IMG/VR virus record: IMGVR_UViG_3300037493_003695
Span: 1 to 46,488 of that record
DNA length: 46,488 bases
Origin: a virus
Strand: one strand, 5' to 3'
Each line of letters begins with the position of its first letter. Positions within the stretch are counted from its first letter, which is position 1. Both the position numbers and the translations under genes were made by a program. A model generated the notes under the pieces. The model was given only the letters and a program-made list of their open reading frames with translations. It searched no databases and was not told where the DNA came from. This document shows positions 36,329 to 43,771 of the stretch, piece by piece.

Positions 36329-37657
36329 TTATTTTATTTTTATTTTCATTTTGGTTCCACCTTCAATTTTTTCACAACTCAATTTAAAACCATGTTCTTC
36401 TAATATTGCAACACAGATATTCAATCCAAGACCCTTCTCGTCACCAGTGACATTAGCCTTCTTTGAATATTTTGTTAAATGTTTTTCAAGTTGTTTTTGT
36501 GAGAATCCTTTACCATTGTCCTCAACTATTAAATATTCTTCTTCGTTATATATTTTAACTTTTTTTACTTCACTATCGTTATATGACAACCCATTTTTAA
36601 TTAAATTTTCAACCGCATTACAGAATAAAGTTTCATTTACCTCCATATCACCCAAGTCAGATATCTCAACTTGTGAACTGTATGAATTTGGTGAAATGTA
36701 TTTCCATATCAAATCTTTAGTATTAACCACAGATTTATTTAATACAACATTTTGTTTAACAAGATTAGTGAATTCATATACACTCTTATATACTCTTTGT
36801 GTATGACTTAACCCTTCCTTAACCATCTTTAACGCTCCTTCAATCTTTAATCTTTGGATGTCTTCAGTGGTTAATCTCTTTTCTAACGAAGTAATACCTC
36901 TTGGTATATAAGTGTTAATACCTGAGTGCATATCGTGACGAATTATTCTTGCGGCGTGTTCCAAGTAACTATTCTTCTTAGCAATATCTGTAAGTTGTTG
37001 TTCAATCTCAACATCTTGTACATGTATTCTCTTTCTTTGAAGAACAATTGCTAATATTAAACCAAATAATGCCAATACACCCAAAGCAATATAAAGGTAT
37101 TTCTTTAAGGCCTCTCTTTGTTGTTCTAAATCTGTTTTTTGATTTATTAAGTTTCCATTTGCATCTGTTAAGTTACCGGTCTCCAAAGTCAAACCAATGA
37201 TATTCTTTTCTTTACCTAACGAACCGATTGTATTTTCTTTGGATTTAATAAGTTCTTCATTTCTAACAGCTTGAGCCAATAACGAATCTCGTTCTGCGGT
37301 AAGTTTATTAATCTTGTTATCAATTTGAACTAATACATTTTTTAAATCTTCTTTAGGTAAATCAGTATACGATTTTGGTAAGTCAGTTAAAAACTGTAAG
37401 TCTTCAGCAATACTTGCTAAATCACTTTCAGACAATTTAGTTTCATCAACTGGTTCAGGTTCAGGTGGAATCCAAGTTGTAACGATTTCTTGTATATCCA
37501 TAGCCGCAACTTGACTAGTATCACCATCAATCTGTAAATTATCGTTAGACCATGAAACGTCAATTCCGTCAACTAATGTATCGTTGTAATTCAAATTTTG
37601 TGAGTGTAAACCTGTCGATACGAGTGTTACTAAAATCAATAATATTATCTTTTTCAT
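36329..37657 (-). CDS. Sensor histidine kinase 2 (exported sensor domain)
   Basis: 442 residues. Signal peptide ~1-19, an external region ~20-185 containing a coiled coil (KINKLTAERDSLLAQAVRNE), membrane helix ~187-207 (YLYIALGVLALFGLILAIVL), then cytoplasmic DHp and ATPase domains. Phospho-His241 lies in IIRHDMHSGINTY; N-box NLIKNGLSYND, G1 VEDNGKGFS, G2 DEKGLGLNI. From the DHp domain on it is strongly similar to kinase 1, so one is a copy of the other with another sensor. It overlaps the exported-protein gene by 1 nt, suggesting that protein is a sensing partner. Confidence 0.93.
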   Translation of the reverse strand: MKKIILLILVTLVSTGLHSQNLNYNDTLVDGIDVSWSNDNLQIDGDTSQVAAMDIQEIVTTWIPPEPEPVDETKLSESDLASIAEDLQFLTDLPKSYTDLPKEDLKNVLVQIDNKINKLTAERDSLLAQAVRNEELIKSKENTIGSLGKEKNIIGLTLETGNLTDANGNLINQKTDLEQQREALKKYLYIALGVLALFGLILAIVLQRKRIHVQDVEIEQQLTDIAKKNSYLEHAARIIRHDMHSGINTYIPRGITSLEKRLTTEDIQRLKIEGALKMVKEGLSHTQRVYKSVYEFTNLVKQNVVLNKSVVNTKDLIWKYISPNSYSSQVEISDLGDMEVNETLFCNAVENLIKNGLSYNDSEVKKVKIYNEEEYLIVEDNGKGFSQKQLEKHLTKYSKKANVTGDEKGLGLNICVAILEEHGFKLSCEKIEGGTKMKIKIK

Positions 37658-38274
37658 TACTTTTTTAATTCTTCTTTTAATAAACTTTTATTTTTCCAAA
37701 TCCATGATTCATATCTTCGAGTTATACCATTAAAATCAAGAAACTTTAAATTGTGAAAATAATTTGTTGCTGGTGCGAACTGCATATCAAACTCTTCTCT
37801 GAATTTTTTATATTCTTCATACTCACTTTTAGTCATTTTTTCAAAAACAAGAATTTTTCCGTATTCATGAGTGTAAAGATTGTAATCATCTAAATTCACA
37901 AAATATAACTTGTTGTATGGGGGTATAGTGTATATGAACGCTCCATTTGTAGCGTATTCCCAAAGAGTCATATTCAATTCATCAGCCCATTTATATGTTG
38001 TATCTGCTACATATTTGATACTATCTAACATGTTAGGTATATTTTCAACAATGTTATTTAAACTATCTATCTTATTATTTAAGGATGTAATTTTTTTACC
38101 TTGTTCTCTAATAATCCTTCTTTGTGTTTCAATTGCTTTATTAATATCAACAGATTGTTTAACAGATAGGATAACAACAGAGTCACCTCTATAGATTGTT
38201 TGAATTGGGTATTTAATTTGACTAAACCCAAACAAAGAAATTGTTAAGAAAATAAAAGTTAGTAATGTTTTCAT
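37657..38274 (-). CDS. Exported protein with coiled coil (kinase operon)
   Basis: 205 residues. Sec signal peptide MKTLLTFIFLTISLFGFSQ, no lipobox and no later membrane helix, so it is periplasmic or secreted. Residues ~45-80 are a short coiled coil (IREQGKKITSLNNKIDSLNN), followed by an aromatic-rich globular part (WADELNMTLWEYATNGAFIY, YFHNLKFLDFNGITRRYESW). Overlaps kinase 1 by 4 nt and kinase 2 by 1 nt. Because both kinases face the periplasm, a ligand or sensor-modulator role is likely. Confidence 0.7.
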   Translation of the reverse strand: MKTLLTFIFLTISLFGFSQIKYPIQTIYRGDSVVILSVKQSVDINKAIETQRRIIREQGKKITSLNNKIDSLNNIVENIPNMLDSIKYVADTTYKWADELNMTLWEYATNGAFIYTIPPYNKLYFVNLDDYNLYTHEYGKILVFEKMTKSEYEEYKKFREEFDMQFAPATNYFHNLKFLDFNGITRRYESWIWKNKSLLKEELKK

Positions 38275-39857
38275 TTAAATTTGATTTTTATTTTAGTTCC
38301 TGTTTCATTTTTTTCACAGGTTATTTTAAATCCGTGTTCTTCTAAAATAGCGACACATATGTTAAGACCCAATCCAGTCCCCGATTCTTTTTGACCTTCT
38401 TTTCTCGTATATGGTTTAGACAAATAATTAAAATCTTCTTGGGTAATACCTCTTCCATTATCTTGGATATAAATGGAATCCTCATCAGAAGATATCTCAA
38501 CAAACTTGGTGTCTGAATCATTATACTTTAAACCATTTCTAATTAGATTATCAACCGCTGTACAAATTAATGCTTCATTAACTTCAATCGTTGGTAGGTT
38601 ATCATCCAACATAACCTGACTTATATAAGCCGTCGAGGACAAATAGTCCTTGAGTATGTCCTTGATATTACATTCAGTTTTATTTAATACCACATCCTTC
38701 TTAACAAGGTTGGTAAATTCATAAACACCTTTATAAACTTTCTGTGAATGTTTAAGTCCTTCCTTAATCATTTTAAGTGGAGCCTCAATTTTAAGTTTAA
38801 CAATATCTTCTTGAGTTAATCTTCTCTCCAACGAGTTAACACCCCTTGGCATATAGGTGTTAATACCTGAATGCATATCGTGTCTTAATATCTTGGCAGC
38901 ATGTTCCAAGTATGTATTCTTTCTTTCAATCTCTTGTGATTGTAAAACTTTATCGGTAATATCTATAGCAATTTTCATAACTCTAATCACCTGACCACTA
39001 TTATCTAAAATTGGATTATATGTTGCTTGTAACCAAATTTCCTCACCATTTTTTTTAATTCTATTAAATTGTTCAGATATAAAATCCCCATTTTTTAATT
39101 TAGTCCAGAATTCTTTATACTCATCTGATTGTGAATAGTCTTCTGTCAAGAATATACTGTGATGATTCCCCTTTAATTCTTTTAGAGTATAACCCATAGA
39201 GTTACAAAAGTTTTGGTTGGCATAAATTATATTCCCTGATAAATCAAATTCAATTACCGCATTAGATTGGTTAATAGCATTCATTCTATTTCTAATATCC
39301 AATTCCTTTTTCTTAAGCTCTGTGATATCTTGTCTGATAGATGAAAAACCATCTAATCTCCCATCAGTTCCAAATCTTGCCCTGATGTATGTATCAACAT
39401 AATATAAACTACCATCTTTAGCTTTATTAGTTACCACATCATTCCATATCTCACCCTTCATAACTGTCTCATACATTTTTCCCCAATATCCATCAGGTTG
39501 TGTACCTGAATTAACTATTGAATGGTCTTTACCAATTACTTCTTCAAGTTTCCATCCTGAAACCTTTTCAAACTTATCATTAACATAAGTTATCTTACCC
39601 TTTCTATCGGTAACCGATATGATGGCAGCTTTATCAATGAACTTGTCAGCATCATCAAGTTTTTTAGATTGTTCACCAGTTATTCCACGAACTATTAAAA
39701 TAAAAAGAGGAATAAATAATATAAAACAAATATATTCAACACCACGTGTAAATCTTGTAGATTCAATTGTCTCTAATAAAACTGATGTTTTAACAAAAAA
39801 GAAAACAAACATTATGATAACAGATAAAAGTAAATATATTTTCGTTTTTTTAGTCAT
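38271..39857 (-). CDS. Sensor histidine kinase 1 (two PAS domains)
   Basis: 528 residues. Two N-terminal membrane helices (~7-29, ~42-58), two PAS domains (~75-180 with SVTDRKGKITYVNDKFEKVS, and ~195-300), then DHp with phospho-His326 in KILRHDMHSGINTY and an ATPase domain: N-box NLIRNGLKYND, G1 IQDNGRGIT, G2 ESGTGLGLN. PAS domains usually sense redox, oxygen or small molecules at the membrane. First gene of the operon, started from a TATTTATA late promoter only 4 nt from the ATG, so signalling is switched on late. Phage-coded complete kinases are rare. Confidence 0.94.
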   Translation of the reverse strand: MTKKTKIYLLLSVIIMFVFFFVKTSVLLETIESTRFTRGVEYICFILFIPLFILIVRGITGEQSKKLDDADKFIDKAAIISVTDRKGKITYVNDKFEKVSGWKLEEVIGKDHSIVNSGTQPDGYWGKMYETVMKGEIWNDVVTNKAKDGSLYYVDTYIRARFGTDGRLDGFSSIRQDITELKKKELDIRNRMNAINQSNAVIEFDLSGNIIYANQNFCNSMGYTLKELKGNHHSIFLTEDYSQSDEYKEFWTKLKNGDFISEQFNRIKKNGEEIWLQATYNPILDNSGQVIRVMKIAIDITDKVLQSQEIERKNTYLEHAAKILRHDMHSGINTYMPRGVNSLERRLTQEDIVKLKIEAPLKMIKEGLKHSQKVYKGVYEFTNLVKKDVVLNKTECNIKDILKDYLSSTAYISQVMLDDNLPTIEVNEALICTAVDNLIRNGLKYNDSDTKFVEISSDEDSIYIQDNGRGITQEDFNYLSKPYTRKEGQKESGTGLGLNICVAILEEHGFKITCEKNETGTKIKIKFK

Positions 39858-39861
39858 ATTT

Positions 39862-39869
39862 TATAAATA
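39862..39869 (-). promoter_or_regulatory. Late-type promoter motif TATTTATA of the two-component operon
   Basis: Octamer 4 nt before the kinase 1 ATG at 39857; the endolysin promoter (39894-39901) points the other way 24 nt further on. Confidence 0.55.
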
Positions 39870-39893
39870 CTGCATTTTTAAATGACGGCTCAA

Positions 39894-39901
39894 TATTTAT
39901 T
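39894..39901 (+). promoter_or_regulatory. Late-type promoter motif TATTTATT of the endolysin gene
   Basis: Octamer 11 nt before the ATG at 39913. A lysis gene behind this motif is a main reason for calling it late. Confidence 0.55.
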
Positions 39902-39912
39902 TAAAAAAAACT

Positions 39913-40749
39913 ATGTTACTAAAAATTGGTTCACAAGGAGAAGAAGTAAAAAAACTCCAAGCAAAATTAGGATTAACTGCCGATGGAATATTCGGTAACG
40001 GAACTGCAGCCAAAGTAAAAGAATGGCAAGCGGCAAACGGATTAACCGCTGACGGTATCGTTGGTGATGGAACTTGGGGTAAAATGTTCGGAGCAACTGA
40101 ACAACCTTCTCAAGTGATAAAAGAAGATGTTGTAATTCCAACAAGTTCAGAATTTAAATTACAAAATTTGAAAGGTCATATTCCTGACGCTGTAATTGCT
40201 CAAATTCCTGACACTGCAAAAAAATTCAACATTACTAACCCATTAAGATTGGCTCATTTCTTGGCTCAGTGTGGTCACGAATCAGGTGGATTTAAGGCGG
40301 TTTCTGAAAACCTTAACTATTCAGCTGACGGACTTAAGAAAATCTTCGGTAAGTATTTTCCAGGTAACTTAAATGAGTCATACGCTCGTCAACCTGAAAA
40401 GATTGCTTCTCGTGTTTATGGAAGTAGAATGGGTAATGGTGATGAATCAACTGGAGAAGGGTTTAAATTCCGTGGTAGAGGTTATATCCAATTAACAGGT
40501 AAATCTAATTACACAAACTTCGCTAAGTTCATTGGTGAAGATACTGTATCAAACCCTGATTTAGTTGCAACCAAATATCCTTTAGCATCTGCAGCGTTTT
40601 TCTTTGATTCAAACAAACTTTGGTCAATCTGTGATAAAGGAGCGGACGAAGCAACTGTAACTGCGGTAACTAAAAGAGTTAACGGTGGAACAATAGGATT
40701 ACCTGACAGAATAAAACATTTTAACGAATATTACAATCTATTAAAATAA
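39913..40749 (+). CDS. Endolysin: peptidoglycan-binding domain plus GH19 glycosidase
   Basis: 278 residues. Residues 1-60 are a type 1 peptidoglycan-binding domain (IGSQGEEVKKLQAKLGLTAD, GNGTAAKVKEWQAANGLTAD). Residues ~85-278 are a GH19 chitinase-like lysozyme: HFLAQCGHESGGFKAVSENL with the catalytic Glu, YARQPEKIASRVYGSRMGNG, FRGRGYIQLTGKSNY and AAFFFDSNKLW. It cuts the sugar backbone of the host wall at lysis. No signal peptide, so a holin is needed. Divergent from the kinase operon, terminated at 40752-40779. Confidence 0.95.
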   Translation: MLLKIGSQGEEVKKLQAKLGLTADGIFGNGTAAKVKEWQAANGLTADGIVGDGTWGKMFGATEQPSQVIKEDVVIPTSSEFKLQNLKGHIPDAVIAQIPDTAKKFNITNPLRLAHFLAQCGHESGGFKAVSENLNYSADGLKKIFGKYFPGNLNESYARQPEKIASRVYGSRMGNGDESTGEGFKFRGRGYIQLTGKSNYTNFAKFIGEDTVSNPDLVATKYPLASAAFFFDSNKLWSICDKGADEATVTAVTKRVNGGTIGLPDRIKHFNEYYNLLK

Positions 40750-40751
40750 TA

Positions 40752-40779
40752 AAAAACCCCTCATATGAGGGGTTTTTTT
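40752..40779. terminator. Bidirectional terminator
   Basis: AAAAAACCCCTCATATGAGGGGTTTTTTT, a perfect palindrome with A and T flanks, shared by the endolysin and phosphoesterase genes. Confidence 0.9.
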
Positions 40780-41458
40780 ATAAGATATCCAATTGTTTTG
40801 TTTCCAAATCAATTGTGATGTCAAACGGTTTTTGAGTGTGACTATAACGCTCATCCAAGATAGATGCGTTGAAGAAATGGGTTCCATTCTTTTCAACATA
40901 CCCATATCCTGTATGGATATGTCCACAACTATGGATTAATGGATGTAATGTCTCCAATCGTTTGGTTAACATCTCACATCCCAAGTTCATATCACGACGA
41001 TTAACAACCGTATCCAAGATACCCCAAGCCGGCCCGTGTGTCAATAAGATATCGGTATCATCAGGGATGTTATTCCACTTCTCTTCCAACTCCTTTCCGT
41101 TACGTGGTAGGTTGAAAGCCCAATTGTAAAACTCAGGTTGCCAAGGACTTCCGTAAATCTTCAATCCTTTAAACTCAACGAAGTCATCAATCAAGCAACG
41201 AACACCTTTATCGTGGAACTCGTTAATCATCTTCCAAGCATCCACAGGGTTGTTCTCAATGAAACGGTCATGGTTACCAGGAATGAATACCTTCATCTTA
41301 TATGGTAATTCACTGAACCAATTTAAAAAGTCATACAAATCTTCCCAATCATAACCTGAGTTCATAACGTCTCCACTATGAAGAATCAAGTCACCGCCAT
41401 TCACAAGGACATTACGTTCCTTGGTGTGTGTGTCTGATATTAGAGTTACTTTCAACAT
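40778..41458 (-). CDS. Calcineurin-like metallophosphoesterase
   Basis: 226 residues from the ATG at 41458 (MLKVTLISDTHTKERNVLVN); upstream frame sequence is not homologous. Metal motifs in order: SDTH, DLILHSGDVMN, FIPGNHDRF, LLTHGPAWG and CGHIHTGYG. All two-metal ligands are present, so it is an active phosphodiesterase or phosphatase, perhaps on a cyclic or other nucleotide. A host-type promoter ends 5 nt before the ATG, which gives a leaderless early mRNA. Confidence 0.92.
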   Translation of the reverse strand: MLKVTLISDTHTKERNVLVNGGDLILHSGDVMNSGYDWEDLYDFLNWFSELPYKMKVFIPGNHDRFIENNPVDAWKMINEFHDKGVRCLIDDFVEFKGLKIYGSPWQPEFYNWAFNLPRNGKELEEKWNNIPDDTDILLTHGPAWGILDTVVNRRDMNLGCEMLTKRLETLHPLIHSCGHIHTGYGYVEKNGTHFFNASILDERYSHTQKPFDITIDLETKQLDIL

Positions 41459-41462
41459 ATTA

Positions 41463-41493
41463 CAAATATACAAATAATTTTTAATCCCACCAA
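41463..41493 (-). promoter_or_regulatory. Bacteroidetes-type promoter, leaderless
   Basis: GTTG, 20-nt spacer, TATATTTG on the minus strand; -7 element ends 4 nt before the ATG at 41458. Confidence 0.6.
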
Positions 41494-42089
41494 CCACGAA
41501 TGTCAGTTCCATCAAGTTTTTCATAAAAATCTTCACCTGACTCTCGGATTGCATCATAATCAGGTCCTTTGATGATATAACAAAGTTCTTCCCAATATTC
41601 TTTTTGAATCTCGTGAGCCCTTTTAATGATTTTGTCATTATTCTCCTTTTCTTCAGGAGTATCTTTATCCAACAATTCATAAGAATCCTCGTATCCTTCC
41701 GCAGGTACAAACTCCCAATCGTGATAAATCATTTCAATACCCAACTCCTTTTCAGCTTCCTCAAAAAATGAGTCATTCACACAAACCTCAATCAGGTATG
41801 AAAGTCGTTTCATCTTTGCAACTTTCTTCATACGACTCTCCTCAACTTCGTTTCCACGTGTCTCAATTCTCCACGTCATATCATCAACCGCAGTTTTCAC
41901 CCAAGGCAAGATAGAATTAGTTCCATTATACCAAGTGTGGTTCCATAAATTCTTACGGAACAACCAAAGATTACGGAAAAAGTTTGGGATGTCGTAACGA
42001 AATAAGTCCCAAGTTTTCCAATACCATTTTTGTCGGTTTATCATTTTTTTCATACTTTCAAAGAAAGTGTCTCTAAATTTTGTTTCCAT
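41481..42089 (-). CDS. Conserved-type phage protein, unknown function
   Basis: 202 residues, rich in W, Y and charges. RQKWYWKTWDLFRYDIPNFF, LWLFRKNLWNHTWYNGTNSI and ERxGNEVEESRMKK-like segments, then a helical acidic end (KEYWEELCYIIKGPDYDAIR, GTDIRGWWD). Such W-rich proteins recur in large phages; I know no function. Own host-type promoter at 42094-42124. Confidence 0.7.
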   Translation of the reverse strand: METKFRDTFFESMKKMINRQKWYWKTWDLFRYDIPNFFRNLWLFRKNLWNHTWYNGTNSILPWVKTAVDDMTWRIETRGNEVEESRMKKVAKMKRLSYLIEVCVNDSFFEEAEKELGIEMIYHDWEFVPAEGYEDSYELLDKDTPEEKENNDKIIKRAHEIQKEYWEELCYIIKGPDYDAIRESGEDFYEKLDGTDIRGWWD

Positions 42090-42093
42090 ACTA

Positions 42094-42124
42094 CAAAGAT
42101 AATCAAAAAAAAAGACCTGTCAAA
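42094..42124 (-). promoter_or_regulatory. Bacteroidetes-type promoter
   Basis: TTTG, 19-nt spacer, TATCTTTG on the minus strand. The TTTG lies in the loop of the terminator hairpin at 42109-42141, so the two signals overlap. Confidence 0.6.
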
Positions 42125-42191
42125 TTTAACAGGCCTTTTTTTTGGTTATATATAGAGTCTCTCGTGATGAGAGTGATAGTGTTTATAAATA
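42109..42191 (-). ncRNA. Possible small RNA unit (late motif to terminator)
   Basis: A TATTTATA motif (42184-42191, minus strand) is followed by CTCTC-ATCAC-GAGAG (42163-42177) and after ~40 nt by a terminator hairpin GGCCTGT/ACAGGTC with nine T (to 42109). No codons of use. Either a ~70-nt small RNA or the leaderless tail of the 42459 transcript. Confidence 0.35.
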
Positions 42192-42240
42192 TATTGTTTT
42201 TAAAAAAATTACGTTCTTGGTAATATTAGATAAACTTTTT

Positions 42241-42459
42241 TCAATTTTCAAGTTCTAATATGTTATTAATTGTAAGTCCCTTTTCGTAATTGAACTTTCG
42301 GTTGTAGTTCATCATTTCAATATCAGAAATATAATACGACCATTTCTTAAAAAAAACATTAAGCAAATCTATTGAAACCGATACTTGTGAAGTTTTTTCA
42401 CATGATTTCAAAACTTTTAATACCCAGTCAAAATCTTTTTTAATTTTCAATGTATCCAT
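42241..42459 (-). CDS. Small protein, unknown function
   Basis: 72 residues: MDTLKIKKDFDWVLKVLKSC, SQVSVSIDLLNVFFKKWSYY, then a charged end. Alpha-helical, W/Y-rich. Divergent from 42486-42761 with a 26-nt gap. No clear promoter was found. The terminator at 42109-42141 lies downstream. Confidence 0.55.
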   Translation of the reverse strand: MDTLKIKKDFDWVLKVLKSCEKTSQVSVSIDLLNVFFKKWSYYISDIEMMNYNRKFNYEKGLTINNILELEN

Positions 42460-42485
42460 TTTGTTTTTTTGTTATATTTCTAATT

Positions 42486-42761
42486 ATGAAGGAATGTCTA
42501 AATGTCTTATTGAATAAAGTTTTTAAAAGAGATTTAGAATTACTATACGGTAAAGATAGTAAGATAATTTTCAATAATGTAAAATATTGTACAAATAATC
42601 ATAACTTCATTATAGATTGTAAGTTAATGTTATCAAACATTTCTTTATTTGAAGAAATACAATATGATGGTTTAGAAGTTTTAATTTCTGAAAGTTGGAA
42701 ATTCACAGGGTTTGATACTCACACATTCGTATTAATCAGTACTTGTGATATCACCGCTTAA
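42486..42761 (+). CDS. Small protein, unknown function
   Basis: 91 residues from the ATG at 42486 (MKECLNVLLNKVFKRDLELL); the frame upstream overlaps the divergent gene. Strand-rich centre (KIIFNNVKYCTNNHNFIIDC) and GFDTHTFVLISTCDITA end with four Cys. Converges with 42732-42914, overlapping it by 30 nt. Confidence 0.55.
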   Translation: MKECLNVLLNKVFKRDLELLYGKDSKIIFNNVKYCTNNHNFIIDCKLMLSNISLFEEIQYDGLEVLISESWKFTGFDTHTFVLISTCDITA

Positions 42762-42914
42762 TACAAAGTCATAATACACTTCCTCTATCAAATTATGATA
42801 ATGTAAATTTGGGTTTGTTTTTTTTCTTTTTTCTAACTCAACATGAAACTCATTTAAAACACCTGAATAGTGAGCTGAATGGAAAATTTCTTCAATAAAC
42901 TTTTCGTTTGACAT
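42732..42914 (-). CDS. Small protein, unknown function
   Basis: 60 residues, helical (KFIEEIFHSAHYSGVLNEFH, HNLIEEVYYDFVLSGDITST). The start fits the TTGACT-N16-TATAAT promoter 22 nt upstream. 3' end overlaps the plus-strand gene. Confidence 0.55.
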   Translation of the reverse strand: MSNEKFIEEIFHSAHYSGVLNEFHVELEKRKKTNPNLHYHNLIEEVYYDFVLSGDITSTD

Positions 42915-42935
42915 TTTGTAGGGGGATTTTCTATA

Positions 42936-42963
42936 ATTATACAGTTTTTTTTGTTTGAGTCAA
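42936..42963 (-). promoter_or_regulatory. TTGACT-N16-TATAAT promoter
   Basis: Minus-strand hexamers with a 16-nt spacer upstream of 42732-42914. The TTTGACTCAAA core is shared with the divergent plus-strand promoter at 42950-42980. Confidence 0.5.
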
Positions 42964-42980
42964 AAAAATTTGTATATTAG
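42950..42980 (+). promoter_or_regulatory. Bacteroidetes-like promoter overlapping the divergent one
   Basis: TTTG, 19-nt spacer, TATATTAG on the plus strand, 24 nt before the ATG at 43005. The -7 element departs from consensus at one base. Confidence 0.45.
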
Positions 42981-43004
42981 TAGAACAAATAAAAACATAA
43001 CAAA

Positions 43005-43289
43005 ATGAAAACTATTGATATCAGATTACAAGAGACAAAACAGTCAATCAATAAATTTGAATCTCGTTTGAAATTCAGTTTTATTAATCTTCTATTCTTT
43101 TTGTTAGTTGATATGTTTTTAATCTACAACACAAGTCAAATTTATTTGTTGGTTGTTAGTTTAGTAGTATCAGTTATCTTTGTACAACAAACAATCTACT
43201 CACACAATTACCTTAAGTTTTACATCAACAAAAAAAATGTGTTGAGTTTATTCAAAAAAGAGTTAGAAAACGTAAAAGGGGGTAAATAA
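43005..43289 (+). CDS. Small membrane protein, two helices
   Basis: 94 residues. Amphipathic start (DIRLQETKQSINKFESRLKF), two adjacent helices (INLLFFLLVDMFLIYN and YLLVVSLVVSVIFVQQTIY), and a basic cytoplasmic tail (KKNVLSLFKKELENVKGGK). Typical of phage proteins that anchor at the inner membrane; a holin-like role cannot be excluded. The terminator hairpin overlaps its stop codon. Confidence 0.65.
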   Translation: MKTIDIRLQETKQSINKFESRLKFSFINLLFFLLVDMFLIYNTSQIYLLVVSLVVSVIFVQQTIYSHNYLKFYINKKNVLSLFKKELENVKGGK

Positions 43290-43300
43290 CCCCCCTTTTA
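43278..43300 (+). terminator. Terminator overlapping a stop codon
   Basis: GGGGG-TAAATAA-CCCCC then TTTT on the plus strand; the loop holds the TAA of the 43005-43289 gene. Confidence 0.7.
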
Positions 43301-43320
43301 AATTTTTTACTTTTTAAATA

Positions 43321-43686
43321 TTACATTCCGTAAGTTTGATTTCTAGTACCTGATGCAAATTTTTGTAATTTAGTCAATTCAGGTACAAATTTTAAAAATG
43401 GAACATCTTCACCATCTCTTTCAGTGTATCTTAAAATTACTTTTCCTTTGTAATTAGAATCTTCAGCTTTTTTTAAGATTCCTTGAAACGAATTAAACAA
43501 ATCGTTTTCAGTTAAACCTTCTTCTTGAACTAATTCTTCCATTTGTCTGATAAGTTCATTTTTTGACTCTTCTTTTTCAGATTTACTTGGTCCGAATAAT
43601 CCTTCTTCCATTTCTTGTTCAGCGATTACTCTTTTAATGATTCTTTCCAAATCAGACTCTGTTAAACGTATTACTTTGTTTGCCAT
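43321..43686 (-). CDS. Putative virion-associated protein with RLTESDL N-terminus
   Basis: 121 residues. MANKVIRLTESDLERIIKRV, then IAEQEMEEG, matches the leader of the partial protein at 1-464 (RLTESDL, R/IVKRVI, EQ). The rest is acidic and helical (KNELIRQMEELVQEEGLTEN) with a short strand (KVILRYTERDGEDVPFLKFV). TATTTATA lies 12 nt upstream. LTE and IAE fit prohead-protease sites, so the leader may be cut or may direct the protein into the head. Confidence 0.65.
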   Translation of the reverse strand: MANKVIRLTESDLERIIKRVIAEQEMEEGLFGPSKSEKEESKNELIRQMEELVQEEGLTENDLFNSFQGILKKAEDSNYKGKVILRYTERDGEDVPFLKFVPELTKLQKFASGTRNQTYGM

Positions 43687-43698
43687 AACTTTTTTTAT

Positions 43699-43706
43699 TA
43701 TAAATA
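43699..43706 (-). promoter_or_regulatory. Late-type promoter motif TATTTATA
   Basis: Octamer 12 nt before the ATG at 43686. Confidence 0.5.
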
Positions 43707-43771
43707 CATTAATTTTTGAAAAAAAATTGATTTTACCTGTTTTTGACCATATATTTTAAAAAAAAAATATT

